Source of the DNA: Branchipolynoe longqiensis
Taxonomy: Eukaryota > Annelida > Polychaeta > Phyllodocida > Polynoidae
Length of the DNA stretch: 64,000 nucleotides
Reading direction: 5' to 3'
Assembly (NCBI GenBank): GCA_030323885.1
Contig: CM059194.1
Coordinates: forward strand, 12,324,963-12,388,962
Made by a program: the position numbers and the translations under genes
The notes under the pieces: model-generated
What the model was told of the DNA's origin: nothing
The model's input: the letters and a program-made list of their open reading frames with translations, nothing else
Databases searched by the model: none
In this document: positions 10,217 to 22,351 of the stretch, piece by piece
Numbering within the stretch: position 1 is the first letter of the stretch
How the letters are laid out: each line of letters begins with the position of its first letter

Positions 10217-10805
10217 GTGTCACAGTTTAGGGAGATTTCAGACATTGCTGTTTCTAGTTCACCCTTTTCTTCTGATTTAGGGGTTGGTATAGAGGCAGAC
10301 ATTCCGCCGGTACTGTTTGACTGGTTTAATACGCTGGTGGAGGTGGCATTGTCACTGCGAAATAACGACCGACCTAGTGGTCTTGTCCTGCCGCCGACAC
10401 CAGTTGAATTTAGAGATATGCTTTCTGCTTTCTGGCCGACATCTGATGCTGAAGCTTGGGTAATTTGTAAGGAGGATAACTTAATGTATGATGCAATTAG
10501 GGCAACGGGTCTTCCTAACTTTCTTAAAGCACAGATTCCTGTTGTATCAGGTTTAATTATTCCAAAAAGGAGAGAGTATTTGCAGGATTTTTTCGGACAC
10601 GTAGTTGGTAGACCACCTTGAGTTTGGGTGGCCACTGGACTATGCAGTGAGTACTAGCCCGACCACTACATATAAGAATCATGCAGTAGGTGCAGAAGCA
10701 GATTATCATATTCTGAAGTTCATTACTACAGAGCTGTCACATGACACGTTGCTGGGCCTCTTCTCCATGCCACCGTTTAAGCATGGTTTCAGAGGAGCCC
10801 AATGA
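10217..10805 (+). pseudogene. DIRS-like pre-RT region
   Basis: Two overlapping frames (10,217-10,621 and 10,605-10,805) cover the region that precedes RT in this family. The frames contain the helical block YDAIRATGLPNFLKAQIPV, and then DHLEFGWPLDYA. The matching blocks in the copy at 35.1-35.9 kb are YDLVRASAIPNLMGIRLRV and DFLEYGWPID. The short overlap between frames is a single frameshift. The function of this segment in DIRS Pol is not known to me. Confidence 0.6.
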
Positions 10806-11583
10806 TGACGCGACCTAAAAAGAATAGTACAGCGAAAAGAATTATAATAGACCTTAGTTTTCCCCTGGGAAGAAGTGTGAATTCTGGGATTAAGAGGGCG
10901 TCCCGTTTAATTTCACCTTGCCATCGGTGTCAATACTGACAGACCGATTGATTAGCCTAGGCTCTAACACGTGGCTATGGGGAGCTGACCTGCCTAGGGC
11001 ATATAGACAACTTAGGGTGTGTCCACTAGCGTTCCTGCTGTTAGGCATGGCGATGGGAGGGGATATTTATGTTGATGTGGTGCCAGCATTTGGCTGTAGG
11101 ACATTGGGGCTTGCATGCACCCGGACCACCAGAGCTCTGCTCTGGCTTCTTAGGAAGGAAGGTATTTTCAGCCTCTGTTATTTGGATGATTTTATTGGAG
11201 TGGAAGCAACTAAAGAGAAGGCACTGCAAGCATATGACAGGTTTATAACTCTAACCTCTGAATTGGGTCTTATGCTACCACTAGAGAAATGTACTTTGCC
11301 ATCCCCTCTCATTACTTGGTTGGGTTTTGTCATAAATGCACGGGAAATGACTGTAACGCTGCCAGAAGGGAAAGTAGCAGAGGTGCTCGAGGAATCTAAA
11401 CTGTGGGCAGGTAAAGCGAAAGCGTCAAAGAAGCAGTTTCAGAGTCTGGCAGGTAAGCTCCAGCATCTTGCAAAATGCATAAAACCAGCCGTCAGATTCT
11501 CAAATAGGATTCTGGCAGCCCTGAGGGCATCCCCTTATAATGGGTTACACGAGTTCAACCGGGATATTTTGCTAGATTTATAG
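10806..11583 (+). pseudogene. DIRS-like reverse transcriptase
   Basis: The RT starts in a broken frame (AKRIIIDLSFPLGRSVNSG, about 10,836-10,890) and is open from 10,918 to 11,583. It shows WGADLPRAYRQL, the catalytic LCYLDDFIG motif with both aspartates, and the thumb motif LQHLAKCIKPAVRF. A stop at about 11,581 separates it from RNase H. It would copy the element's RNA into DNA. The catalytic core is intact, but the gene is cut off at both ends. Confidence 0.85.
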
Positions 11584-12066
11584 TGGCTTTTGAAGTTTGC
11601 AGAGACCTACAATGGCGTACAGCTGCTACCTAAATCCCCATGTCAGAAATGGGTAATCGAGTGTGATTCGACCTTGAAAGCTGGGGGGGGGCTTTCTCAC
11701 AAGTTGAGTTTTATGTTGCTGACTATGATCTTGATCTTGGTCTGTGGCAACTGAATATAGCTCAGCTAGAGGTGCTCAATCTGGTACATGCGGTGGTGAA
11801 TCTTCTTCCTCCAGACGCTCATAATTTTCTCGTAGTGGTAATACTGATAACTCGACATCGCAGCAGGTCCTAGAAACTGGAAGAGGTAGAGACCCAATAT
11901 TGTGTGCGTGTGCTAGGCAGCTCTGGCTCATAGCCACTAAATTAAACTTTGAGCTAGAGATTAAGCGTAAGCCAGGTGCAGAGTTGGTATTGGCAGATGC
12001 GTTGAGTAGATCTCTTGATTCAGTGAGTAAGCAAACAGAAAGCCCATACTCTTTGTCCGTCGCTTA
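11584..12066 (+). pseudogene. DIRS-like RNase H remnant
   Basis: Broken frames contain WVIECDSTLKAGGG-like and AQLEVLNLVHAV-like blocks, then a terminal CARQLWLIATKLNFELEIK and KPGAELVLADALSRS. This is the RNase H end typical of DIRS Pol. The NTDN block is damaged near 11,845. It links RT to the recombinase downstream. Confidence 0.65.
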
Positions 12067-12099
12067 ACTTAACTGAGATTCCAGTAGTGTTCAGTGTCG

Positions 12100-13045
12100 C
12101 AATTCTAGATTTCACGTGCTAATTGTTTGTAACGTGTGGAAGATAGTACTATTTTTGGCTCTATCTTCCAGGCTACTCATTGATGCACCATCAGCAGCTT
12201 CTCAACACGTTTGCCAGTGCACTAGCAACAAGTACATGGACAAATAAAGCATCTCACATAAATTGATACATTGACTTCTGTAATGTACACGCTATAAATG
12301 TTCATTCACCGTCAAAATATGATTTACTCTCATTTCTTTTGCTCCTCAGTGACTTGGTGACAGCGGCTTCACGAGATGAGGCGCCCTTTGACGTGCCGGA
12401 GGTCAGAACCATGAAGCGGGGCCTGTGCAAAAATTCTGCCCATGTCCCGGTAAGAGCTCCTCCACTGACTCCTGATGATCTGAAAGCAATAATTTCCTTC
12501 CTTGCGTCTCTGACACCCCCGCCTATGGTTCTGGTCGCTGTGCTCCTGATTTGTTTTTTAACTATGATACAACAGAGCAATTTAGTAGTTCTCTCACAAA
12601 ATGTCCCTTCTACACAACATGTCTTGAGGTTTGCAGATGTAGAAGTAATTAATGATGTTCTCTTTCTTAATGTAAGATCCACTAAGACCAGAGCTATATC
12701 CGACTCACCGATAGTATTCAGATTGCCCGGTAGCTGCCTGGAACAGGTATATAAAAACAGTAACGATCGCACCAACTGATCCGGTGTTCATGCTTCCGTC
12801 AGGTCTTCCTCCCGCGGCTAATATTCTCTTAAGGGCGCTTAGAATCGCTTCAGCGGTCATATTTGGGAAGAATATAGGGTTCACATTACAGTCTGAGAAG
12901 AGGTTCAGCTCAAGCATGCCAAGGATCAGGCTTGATGATCGATAAGATAATGACTGCAGGTACATGGCAATCCAAAGCAGTAAAAGTATCCCTAAAACCG
13001 GTTCATATAAGCGCAGCCCCAGCAGCTCTCTCTCTTCTGTTGGGT
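12100..13045 (+). pseudogene. DIRS-like tyrosine recombinase
   Basis: The longest frame is 12,339-12,779, covering the middle of the recombinase with LTPDDLKAIISFLASLTP and a helix leading to FLTMIQQSNL. The catalytic box I arginine expected there (compare GMLRQSSLL at 28.65 kb) is replaced by glutamine. Box II continues in another frame to about 13,045 with IMTAGTWQSKAVKVSL. The catalytic tyrosine position is also lost. The C-terminal ALSLLLG matches the end of the recombinase at 16,168. The enzyme would have integrated the element by strand exchange; this copy is dead. Confidence 0.7.
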
Positions 13046-13227
13046 TGAGAGCTGCTATTAGTTCAGTCCTATATGATGATATATGTCGCTATTATCCTGT
13101 AATTGTACTGATGTTAACATGTGCACTTTTTCATTGCTAATAGTTGTCTCGGGCCTACTATGGTCAACTTTGCACCTAGCACCTTAATGCTGACCAATTT
13201 GCTCATTCCTGAACCTGATCTACAATC

Positions 13228-13930
13228 CGAGATTCTGATTCAATATTGTACTAAGGCAAGACTTCCAACTCTGATATTATGAGCTCCTTGAGAAAAGATT
13301 AGTTTTTTCACGTAATAAACTTTTGTTATGTCCAATCGTAGTTCCTGTGTTGTCTTGTAAGCTGAATAAGCGAGTTCAGCATTCTCCGTGCGCATGTGTG
13401 GGTCCGACTTACGGTCGGCGCTGTAGGTATAAACAAAGCCACGTTTTGCACTGCATGTATGGCCTTGAGCAATCTTCTTACAGAAAAAGTGAAATATCTC
13501 TAAAACCACACCACCTAGAAACAAAGCCCTTGGTACACATATAGAAAACATGTTTACCAAGAAGATTCTATTAAATTGATAATGTTAGGGTTCTGGATTT
13601 CTATTAATTTTGAATAAAACTAACGTTCCGCACTGCGCATACCAGCAAACTCAATGGCAGTGAGCAATCTTCTTACAGAAATATCTCAAAGACCATACCA
13701 CCTAGAAACAAATCGATTGGCACACATATAGAAAACATGTTTACCAAGAATATTGTACTGATGTTAAGATGTGCGCAAACCTGAGCTACAATCCGATATT
13801 CTGTTTCGATATTGTACTAAGGCAAGACTACCAACTCTGAAATTATGAGCTCCTTGAGAAAAGATTTGTTTTTTCACATAATAAACTTTTGTTATGTCCA
13901 ATCATAGTTCCTGTGTTGTCTCGTAAGCCA
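13228..13930. repeat. direct repeats flanking satellite monomers
   Basis: A ~135-bp sequence at 13,228-13,362 recurs at 13,790-13,928. Both copies contain TATTGTACTAAGGCAAGACT and ATGAGCTCCTTGAGAAAAGA. Between them lie about two diverged monomers of the 204-bp repeat, in minus orientation, with CTCTAAAACCACACCACCTA. The repeats lie just downstream of the DIRS recombinase and may be that element's 3' direct repeats, later split by the satellite. Confidence 0.65.
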
Positions 13931-14299
13931 AATTAAGCCTGACTATTCCAATTACTTATATGCAGGGTAGGGTGACTAGAAATGTATAAATACAATAATA
14001 AAATAATATTTATTTTTGAAAGAATTTTACCGCGTTAAACATAGGCAGAGAGTAGTACTAGTAGATCGGAGCAAAGCGATCGACAGTCTGTTTCCCTATA
14101 ATCCAGGCCAGTCACTGATCAGTCTGTATTCCCATGATCCGGGCCAGGCATTGTAACGTTCATTGTTGGATTGAAATGATCGAATGCATAGGTACTCTTG
14201 TCGATGTTCAGACCTGGACAGAACATTTGTCAAAAATACTCTTCCTTCTTTTCGCAAGGCAAAGGCAATAGATGATACCTGGGGAGGCATAGGTAATGC

Positions 14300-14860
14300 C
14301 TAGGGCATGAAGAATTCTTCATCATTTTTACAAAAGCGAGTGTTTGTTGGGAGCTCAGCTGAAAGGATCAGAAAGATTCTTCCTTTTTCTTTTCGTATTG
14401 TTCACTAGGCGATTGCATGAGATTCTTTCCACTGCTTTTAGGCAGAGAGAATGCCTGGGGAGGCATAGGTAATGCCCAGGGCATTAGATGAACTTTAATC
14501 ATTTTTACAAAAGCGAGTGTTCATTGTGAGCTCAGCTCAATTGATTAGAAGGATTCCTTTTTTTTCTTCATAATCACTTTACAAAAGCGAGTCTATATAT
14601 GAACAACTCAGCTAAAAAGTTGATGAAATTCTTTTCTTGACATCCATAATCACTTAACAAAAGTGAGTCTGTAGGCACAACTCAGCTAAAAAGTTGATGA
14701 AATGTTGTCCTGACATCCTTAATCACTTTACAGAAGCGAGTCTATAGGGACAGCTCAGCTAAACGTTGATAGCATTTTTTCTTGACCTCCTTAATCACTT
14801 TACAAAACCGAGTCTGTAAGGACAGCTCTGCTAAAAGGTGATTACATTTTTTCCTTCTTC
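14300..14860. repeat. 70-80 bp tandem array
   Basis: About six diverged units are anchored by AATCACTTTACAAAAGCGAG and CAGCTCAGCTAAA. The last four are nearly regular, starting near 14,571, 14,649, 14,719 and 14,793. The first two (14,312 and 14,496) are more widely spaced. No coding capacity was seen in 13,930-15,370 apart from the arrays. Confidence 0.75.
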
Positions 14861-15066
14861 ATTTATCCATACAGAATAATTCATTTACAAACTGGTGTTC
14901 ATCTACAAACTATTCAACTTTACAAAACTGCTATATTACACACAACAAATGTTGGCCGATAGTAATATACAGTACATTGACAACTAGATTACTAATATTA
15001 CTAATTGTGCATATAGACTTTGCTTGGATCTGGCAGAGAAATACAATAAAATATCATTTTCATTTT

Positions 15067-15282
15067 GTCGAATATTGCCATTTATTCATGAAAGGTTCGT
15101 TCATTTGAAAGTTTGTGACATAAAAATGTGTCGAATATTGCCATTTATTCATGAAGGGTTGGTTCATTTGAAAATTCATGGATATAAAAATGTGTCGAAT
15201 GTTGCCCTTTGTTCATGAAAGGTTGGTTCATTTGAAAAGTCATGGACATAAAAACGTGTCGAATATTGTCATTTATTGTGAT
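15067..15282. repeat. 62-67 bp tandem array
   Basis: Three and a half units of TGTCGAATATTGCCATTTAT followed by TCATGAA and GGTTCATTTGAAA begin at about 15,067, 15,129, 15,196 and 15,258. Confidence 0.75.
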
Positions 15283-15371
15283 ACAATTTATTAACTTTAT
15301 GCTGTCATAGACATGGTTGATATTAATCTGTGCATGTGTCTTTAGGCTGGAAAATGCATATTGTTATATAC

Positions 15372-16150
15372 TTTGCATCACTCGGGACAATGAGACAGAC
15401 AACGGTTTATAGACAATATATTTATTCACAAGAATATATATAAATGATATAAATAATAGTTATAAATATCATGAATATGTAATCATAACCTCGCGTGAGG
15501 CTGGCATGAGGCTGGCTCAGCAAAAGGTGCGACTAGTGCGAGTGTGAACGAAGAAGGCTGGCTTCCGTACATCAAAGGCAGTATTGGTACGAAGGGCGTC
15601 ATGATGATGCCAAGTTCTGAATAAGTATATAACAACAATGAGTACAACTAGATAACAAGAGCATTCAAGATAACAGAGCATCAGCACTTAACCCCTTAGA
15701 ACAAAGGGTGGGTGGGTTGGAAAGCTAGAAGTGGCCAGAGCCAGTGTCGGGTGAGAAGTGAGGAACGGGGAGGTTTGAGGGTCACGTGCTGCGTGAGAAC
15801 ACCTTGCCTCATTCACAAATTAAACATGTTGCCTCCGCAACATACGTAATTTGTATTACTCGGACAAGGAGACAGGCAACGGTTTATAGACAATATATGA
15901 ATTCACAAGAATATATATATATATATATGATATAAATAATAGTTATACATATCATGAATATGTAATCATAACCTCGCGTGAGGCCGGCATGAGGCTGGCT
16001 CAGCAAAAGGTGCGACTGGTGCAAACAAGGAAGGCTGGCTTCCGTACATCAGAGGCAGTGTTGGTACGAAGGGTGTCATGATGATGCCAATTTCTGAATA
16101 AGTATATAACAACAATGACTACAACTAGATAACAAGAGCAGTCAGGATAC
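15372..16150. repeat. long direct repeats, 3' end of a DIRS element
   Basis: A ~290-bp sequence at 15,372-15,672 recurs at 15,855-16,150. Shared landmarks are GGCAACGGTTTATAGACAAT (one mismatch), CATAACCTCGCGTGAGG and GAAGGCTGGCTTCCGTACAT. They lie immediately downstream of the minus-strand recombinase ending at 16,168. They could be the split direct repeats that end some YR retrotransposons. The 180-bp spacer (15,673-15,854) holds no gene. Confidence 0.7.
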
Positions 16151-16167
16151 CAACGGAACGCCAGCAC

Positions 16168-17170
16168 TTAACCCAAAAGAAAGGAAAGTGCTGATGGGGC
16201 TCTCATGATAGGGGGACGGACGAGATAGGCATTCACAACTGAGCTCTTCCAAGAACCGGCGGCTTGGATATCTAGGAGAGGGACATAGGTTTGAAGGCAT
16301 GCCTGAGCAGCCACTCTTCTTAAACTAGGAAGGGTAAAGGACTGGGGCAGGAGCAGGGCAGCTGAAGTGGCCAGGGAGAGGACATTGGCAAGGACAGCGG
16401 CCGAAAGGAACTCGCCGTTGGGGAGGAGGAAAGCCAGAGACCCTACCCATGGACTGACCGAGGCAGCATATCTGAGGCAGCATATAGTCTTGGTTGTCCT
16501 GAATGAGATCTGGAGGGAAGCAGGGCTGGGAACAACATCAGTGAACAGAAGGGTATGAGGACCCAGGGTGTTAGCTGAGTAAGCCGTTACATTACTCTGC
16601 CTGGACAGTGTTAGATATGCAAGTAACAAGGCTGCCACGTGGACATAAGCATCTCTACCAAGGGCGGAAAGAACCCGACAATTATCTTAAGATCACTGGT
16701 GGAAAGTTGGAAACCAACGGAAACCACATGTTAAGAGCTTTGTTTAATTCCCTTCTTGAGAAGCTTCACATAGTGTGTGTCAAATGAGGCCATGGAAGCA
16801 GTTACTACAGAAAGTCAGGTCTTGACCAAGCTAAAATAATTTTAAACTGAGCCCGTAGCCCTTAATCTTGCATCAAGATGGAGCAGGAAAGCCAGATTGT
16901 CATACTGAGCAGGGTTGAGAGGGTCGACCTCATGGTCTCGGCAGAAGTCCAGTTAGATGCTAATATGCAAGTGCTTGTTCTTCCATGTGCCTGGCCCAAA
17001 GGACTTCCTGACCGCATTGATGGAGATGTTGGATTATGGAGTAGCCTGGAAGATAGAAACCCAAAAGTAAGGCTATCTTCCAGGGTATGAAGAATGAGAG
17101 GGGGAGGGGGGTATGGGAGGGAGGCCATAAAGATCGAAATTAATGACATCGAGGGAGGGACTAACGACAA
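16168..17170 (-). pseudogene. DIRS-like tyrosine recombinase
   Basis: The minus-strand frame 16,168-16,638 encodes the catalytic domain: box I in LTLSRQSNVTAYS, then LPSLRRVAAQACLQ, LDIQAAGSWKSSVVNAYL and the end SALSFLLG. The box I arginine, the box II arginine and the tyrosine are present, but the histidine expected before SLRR is proline. The N-terminal domain (16,640-17,170) is in other frames, with FGPGTWKNKH and LDFCRDHEVDPLNPAQYDN. The RNase H of the same element lies upstream at 17,073-17,694. Confidence 0.75.
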
Positions 17171-17694
17171 TGGGGTTGAGGTTCATGGATTGATACTGGT
17201 CACATGCTCTTCGGTTGAACTGAGGATTCACGGACGTCCTACAGAGAGCATCTGTGAGAATGAGCTCTTCGCCCAGTTTGTGCCTAATGGAGAGCATGGT
17301 ACTAGCTGAGGCAGCAATGAGCCAAAGCTGCCTTGTGCAGGCACACAAGAATGGCTCCTTACCTGACCTTCAGGAGAGGACATGCTTGATTATCTGTATT
17401 GACCACAATCACATAGTTGTGAGGGTCCGGGGGAAGGAGCTGTGTGAAGGCCAGGACTAGATTAAACGCTTCAAGCTGAGTAATGAGAGGAAGAATGTCT
17501 GTAATAACACGAGGGTACTCTAGTGTATAGTAGGCAACTGGTGAGGACGCTCCAGCACCTTTGAGGGTTGAATCACTGCAAACAAGATTTAAATTTGCTA
17601 CACCCAAAGTGGGGAAGCCTGCGGGCCCGCATATGGCGGAAAGCCTCGCGTTTGGGAAAAAGATGGAGGACAGCAGACATGCTAGTGGCTCCAA
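17073..17694 (-). pseudogene. DIRS-like RNase H
   Basis: Two frames give RNase H of the same element as the recombinase at 16,168. Frame 17,359-17,694 has LVCSDSTLKGAGASSPVAYY, QLEAFNLVLAF and IVVNTDNQAC, with the expected aspartates. Frame 17,073-17,348 has CTRQLWLIAASA and HKLGEELILTDAL. A frame change at about 17,350 separates them. RT is absent: similarity stops at about 17,620, where unrelated AT-rich DNA begins. Confidence 0.75.
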
Positions 17695-17699
17695 AAATG

Positions 17700-19700
17700 C
17701 GAGCTCACGTTTTTCGCGGGGAACCGTATTTTTACGCTTGCATTAGTCGGTGGACAAGCGTAACTAATAATTAAATGGGTTTATGCTCAACCTGGTATTA
17801 TTTCCATATGGAATTAATATCTTGAACAATGAAACACTGATTTTACCATTCTGCTCATTAGCGATATATTTACGCTTACCGCTTTTACACGCACCTACTA
17901 AGCTCGAAAAGGTTATTGCGATGTGTAATTTCTTTAGTTTTTATTAAAATTTCCGTACTAAATGTGAGCCCGCATATAGCGGGCTGGCCCATCACAATTT
18001 CCTTGCTTTGAAGATTATTTACACAATGGTGTTTTGGAGCCATTACCACCAGTGCTCTGCCAACAATGAATTTACACTTCTTTTGATATATTAAGTGGAC
18101 CAACGTGTCCAAATTTTTTCTAGGATAATATGTGATATTTACATGTTATATGTACATTACTCAACTGGTTAGTTACTTTTGCCAGAAATTTTATCGATGT
18201 GTCGTGTTAATCAATTTACTTTCACTTTTACCGGAATTGGTTTATTATTTCTTTGTATTACTTTCACCGATCTTCGCAATACTTTCATCTCTCTAGAATT
18301 TTGATGTTTGCGACATTACTACTTAAAATGTGTTGGTCTGGTGGTTGTGCGTGAGGGTTTATTTATGATATACTACTTTAAACATTTTAAATAATTTTGG
18401 TAAGAGGATGTTGACTCCTTTAGGATGAAATTTGGAAGACTTCTGAATTTACAAAGTACTTTGACCGTTGGAATCAAATTTGGAATACGTTTATTATTTA
18501 AATTGTTTATGTGGTTTCAAAATACCCTCACCTCTTCCACATGACCAATTTTTATTATTATGTAATCCCCTGGCCGCCTAAACAATTGCCATGTGGATAG
18601 GGATTACAAATTTTAATTTGCTTGAACTGGTTTAAGGTTTAGTTTGTATTTAATTTAGTCTAAGGATCCCAATTTAAATTTCTTATAAACAGTTAATTTA
18701 AATGAAATTTTCTACTACCAAGCTGATACCCTCAGAGAGAATTTATTACTAGACTTTAATTTCCCCTTATAATCTTGTAACCCCGAAATGAATAAGTAAA
18801 AGTACTTCATTATAAAAAGTGTGGAAATAAACGCTTGCCATAACTGATTCCCTGCTCTAACATTACTTGGATAACCTACAGAAATGAATGTACAACATGA
18901 TATTTACAAAATATATATACAACCAAATGTGTGTTATGTGATGGCATGTGTGAAAACAAGTATTAGTGTTCTTTAATTCTAAAATAGGCGACCTCCCACA
19001 AATATTTACCGCAAATTAATATGTACCCAGAAACAATACCCGTTGCGGTGCCCTGGAGCGAAGATGGTGATGGCCGGTCTCGTGGGGGTACGTATCCCAG
19101 TCCCGCGTCTGGCTCTGCCTTGGTGTTGGGGTTGGACGCGGTCCTGGAACGTTGGTGCAGGCTCCCCGCGAAACCGCTGACGTCTTGGAGAGGAGACGTC
19201 GCCATGGCTTCTGAACACGGTGTGGTATTATGTAGTTGTGCAAATGAAAAGAAAACGAACTTGATTAACATATATGGATACAAAATATTAAATATACATT
19301 TAATGAATATATTTGTTATTTTTGAGCAGAGAATCAAGTTATTTTGAGTTATTAAAACGAACACACAATACATTTTCTACTATTGGATAAGACTAGTTAT
19401 ATTTTAATTTTATATCAATTCCCCCACCAAAGTTTTTTTATTTATGATTAAATAATTCTAAATTTATATGTATTTAGTTACTTAGGTAACTTAGGTGGTT
19501 TAACCTGTAAGTAAACTGACATTAATTTATAGCACTATGTATGTAGTGCTTGTAAATTTATATGTAGAGTTAACAGTATAACTTAGGCGTAAAGCCTGTA
19601 AGCAAATTAAGTTATAGCACTACAAAAGTAGTGCTGGGGTTACTTTAAACAAGATGAACTTGTTATATAATAAATATTCATGTTGTAAATATTTATGAAA
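17700..19700. other. AT-rich stretch without recognised genes
   Basis: Mostly AT-rich DNA with no supportable ORF. A GC-richer island at 19,020-19,260 is open on both strands, but no domain is recognised. At 19,520-19,640 two short hairpins have stems of the type AGCACTAC...GTAGTGCT. GCATAT(G/A)GCGG occurs at about 17,630 and 17,970. Confidence 0.5.
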
Positions 19701-19894
19701 TCTACTTAGCAGACTCAGGCTGAGGAGGGTGCTCCTCATTAGGGGGGGCTAGGCTCGCCCTCCGAGTCCATAATTGGGTAGGAGGCCGCAATGTCCACCA
19801 ATACCCCTAAGGATCCCTGCACGGTACTGTGCACGGAAGGGGCGGCTGAGGAGACGATGGTGATGTCTGAAAAAATAGTTTCAGCATCCTCCCA

Positions 19895-21299
19895 CTACTC
19901 GCTGCTTGATAGTGTGGAGTCCTCCTTTGGTGGGGACCCCTGATGGGAAGTAAGGAGGGTATCACGAAGACTTACCTCCAATGCGGCGACACCCACCGCT
20001 GGTGGAATGTCGTCATGACAAGATAGCACCTCGACTTGTGGCTCTTGAACAACCGCCGGCTCCGGAACAGGCTCCGGTGCTACGTAAATGACTGGCTCCT
20101 GTGGAGGCGGTATTACATAGATAAGCGGCACCTGTAGAGGCGGTGCCACGGAAATTACCGGCTCCACTGATTGTGGTGCCTCATACGGTGCGGGTTTGTC
20201 CGGAATCGGTTCCTCGCAAACTGCCATATCCCCTTCTTGGCGAGTGGCAGCAGGAATTGAAACCAGGGATAGATCCAGTGATTCGGTAGCTGGTGGTGTG
20301 GCCACTGCGGCCACCACCGAACGTCTTCCCCTTATAGGAGGTGGACGGTGCGACGTATGGCTGTAGTGGGACTGTTTTACGGCTCCCCGGTAGCCAGCAT
20401 GGCGGTAGTGGAGGGGCCGCTGGAATGGCGGCATCTCCTGAAGCCGCAGGAAGGTTGCCAGCTGCTGTAGTCTGGAGGGGGGGGCGATAGTCAGCTGGCA
20501 GGCTAGCGTAAAGCTGAGCACCCGGAAAACGGGACAGGTCCAGAGATCCCGGCTTCCCATCCCATTCGAGCGCTTTGACGCCAAAGGTGAAGGAGAAATT
20601 CATTTTCATTTCCTCCCACTTACGTATCTCCTCCCTCTGTTGGGAGACCATGTAATGGTAGCTATTTTGGGCTACTAATGTTTTGGCTTTAGCAAGAGCC
20701 AATGCTTCTTGGAATTGCTTTTGCAGCATATCCTGAAGGAGGCAGGCCTGGTTTACCTTGACCAAGTCGAGGCGGTTTAACCAGAAGGTAGCCATGGCAC
20801 CGATCATGGCTTTCAGCATGTCCATAGCTGCAGTTGAATCCTCGCTGGAATCAATCTGCAGCGATTGCTGGACGTTTGGAGGTAAACATTCATACCACTC
20901 GATGAGCCGCCTCTTAGCCAAGTCGGTTAATTCCGGGGGGAAGGGACGTCCCATGGCGGCGGCTGGGACATGCTCCTCTGCAGCAGTACTAATTTCAGTG
21001 GCCCACCATTTCAAGTTGCGAAGGACCGCTGGAGTGATGGTTCCCACAGTTGCTAACGCAGGATCCACTTCATGCGCTGGTATGCGCTTTGAAGGTACAG
21101 TCCGGCTGGGGGCAGTTGGAGCTGCCGTCATAGCTGGCTGGGCAGGCGCAAGTTTAGCAATATGCGCTCTAAGTCTATCGCCCTCCTCCTGGAAGCGGGC
21201 GGCCTCGGCGATCTGCTCAGCCGTTTTCACAAGAGGTGGATCATCCATGTCCGTCAAGGCTGCGGCATATGAGATACCCGCCTCCACTTTATCAGCCAT
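19895..21299 (-). CDS. unidentified gag-like protein, probably frameshifted
   Basis: The minus-strand frame from ATG 21,299 runs 372 codons to 20,181. The N-terminal half is rich in alanine and charged helices (AEQIAEAARFQEEGDRLRAH). The middle has LTDLAKRRLIEWYECLPP and long helices around QKQFQEALALAKAKT. The C-terminal part turns glycine-rich. From about 20,340 an overlapping frame (to 19,895) carries a proline/valine repeat of the VISVAPPLQVP / VIYVAPEPVPEP type. That regular repeat looks like real coding sequence, so one frameshift, or a programmed one, probably joins the two. Alanine-rich helices followed by a Gly/Pro-rich tail suggest gag of a retroelement. No zinc knuckle, protease or RT is adjacent, and I do not recognise the family. 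Confidence 0.45.
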
Positions 21300-21514
21300 G
21301 AAAATGCGGGGTTGGCGTTTATCCGAGCGCCCTCTGCGATTTCACTGGCGACCGGAACCATGCTGGCGGGATGTTGATGGGAGCCTGGGAATTCCTGCCT
21401 CTCCATCCATGTGTAAAGTCGCCGGCTGGTGGTGTGGGTGGTGTGGGCAAGCCAAAGGAAAGCAATACAGGTAATGCAGGAAAATAGGTGAAGAGTGAAA
21501 GTAGGAGAGTGAGA

Positions 21515-21600
21515 CTCCTTCATTTATTGGTTTATATAGGCTTTTCTAGAATCCAAGATGGCAGTGATCACATGGTTCAATCCACCAATCAGTGTACAAT
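21515..21600 (-). promoter_or_regulatory. TATA-type promoter upstream of the gag-like gene
   Basis: On the minus strand CCTATATAAACC lies at about 21,530-21,541, with ATTGGTGG about 60 bp further upstream as an inverted CCAAT-type box. It lies about 230 bp upstream of ATG 21,299. The region around it could be an LTR, but no partner copy was found in the window. Confidence 0.45.
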
Positions 21601-21894
21601 GTGCTGTAACCAAGGCCTTGCCACACCGGCTACAGTGCCCTGTAGTGGTCAATGATCCATACATAACACCATGGGGGGGAGGGGGTATGTGAGGTGACTC
21701 TTCCAAAGAGTATGCCTAGCAAATCCTGGAACTGACACTCCCTCCAAAGACTATTCTACTATACAATTTCTATACCTAATGAGTAATAGTTTACCAACTT
21801 CACACATTCCCCATATGCCTTTGGTTTTTATATACTACCTTTTTATCATTATATAGACAGTTTGTAATTTATTATAGTAATTTCACATCGGTCC

Positions 21895-22212
21895 TCATGT
21901 ATTATATCGGAAAATTTTACACATGGCTTGCTGCAGACGGTGGCGGACTGAGGAGAAGTAGTACTTCTCCTTCATTGTCTCTCCGCCGTAAATACACACT
22001 GCCAGAGTGTGCTCATGATGGGGCAGCCTCAAGGTTTCTATAGATCCCTGACGGCCCCGCTGACACCTGAGTTCCGGCTGGTGTGTGAACCGGCACCGGT
22101 CTGCCACTGAAGGATCTTTGGCCACGTGAGCCAGCAACGCAATGACCGATTGGTTGTGTCGATGGCCGGTTCGCGCGCAGACTCCATACGACAACAAGTG
22201 TCGCAACATCAA
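21895..22212 (-). CDS. hypothetical ORF
   Basis: A 105-residue minus-strand frame of mixed composition, including HRHNQSVIALLAHVA and EKYYFSSVRHRLQQAM. No domain is recognised and there is no supporting promoter or homologue in the window. It could be chance. The next minus-strand frame upstream is 22,352-22,720. Confidence 0.15.
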   Translation of the reverse strand: MMLRHLLSYGVCARTGHRHNQSVIALLAHVAKDPSVADRCRFTHQPELRCQRGRQGSIETLRLPHHEHTLAVCIYGGETMKEKYYFSSVRHRLQQAMCKIFRYNT

Positions 22213-22351
22213 ACCCCTCCTTGGTGACTCGAAGGGATGTCCATTCGCCTTAGCAAAGGGACATGGGGTGGATTTGTGATCGTCACACGACCACCTGGGT
22301 ACAGTCTATAAATGATCCTCACAAATGTGATGAGCAAGGACGTCCCAACGT

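Larger units (their letters stand above)
6423..13045 (+). mobile_element. DIRS-like YR retrotransposon, decayed, near full length
   Basis: This is the most complete DIRS-like element in the window. In order on the plus strand it holds a gag-type ORF1 (6,531-6,973 and 9,088-10,060), a pre-RT region (10,217-10,805), reverse transcriptase (10,918-11,583), RNase H (11,584-12,066) and tyrosine recombinase (12,100-13,045). A gypsy element interrupts ORF1. Every domain carries stops, frame changes or lost catalytic residues, so it is inactive. Direct repeats at 13,228-13,362 and 13,790-13,928 may be part of its 3' end. Confidence 0.85.

Noticed and set aside
14300..15282. Regularly spaced repeats suggesting a CRISPR array
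   Set aside because: Units are imperfect tandem repeats without distinct spacers, in an animal-type genome.
19020..19260. GC-richer island open on both strands as a host exon
   Set aside because: No domain, no splice-site support, and all phases are similarly open.
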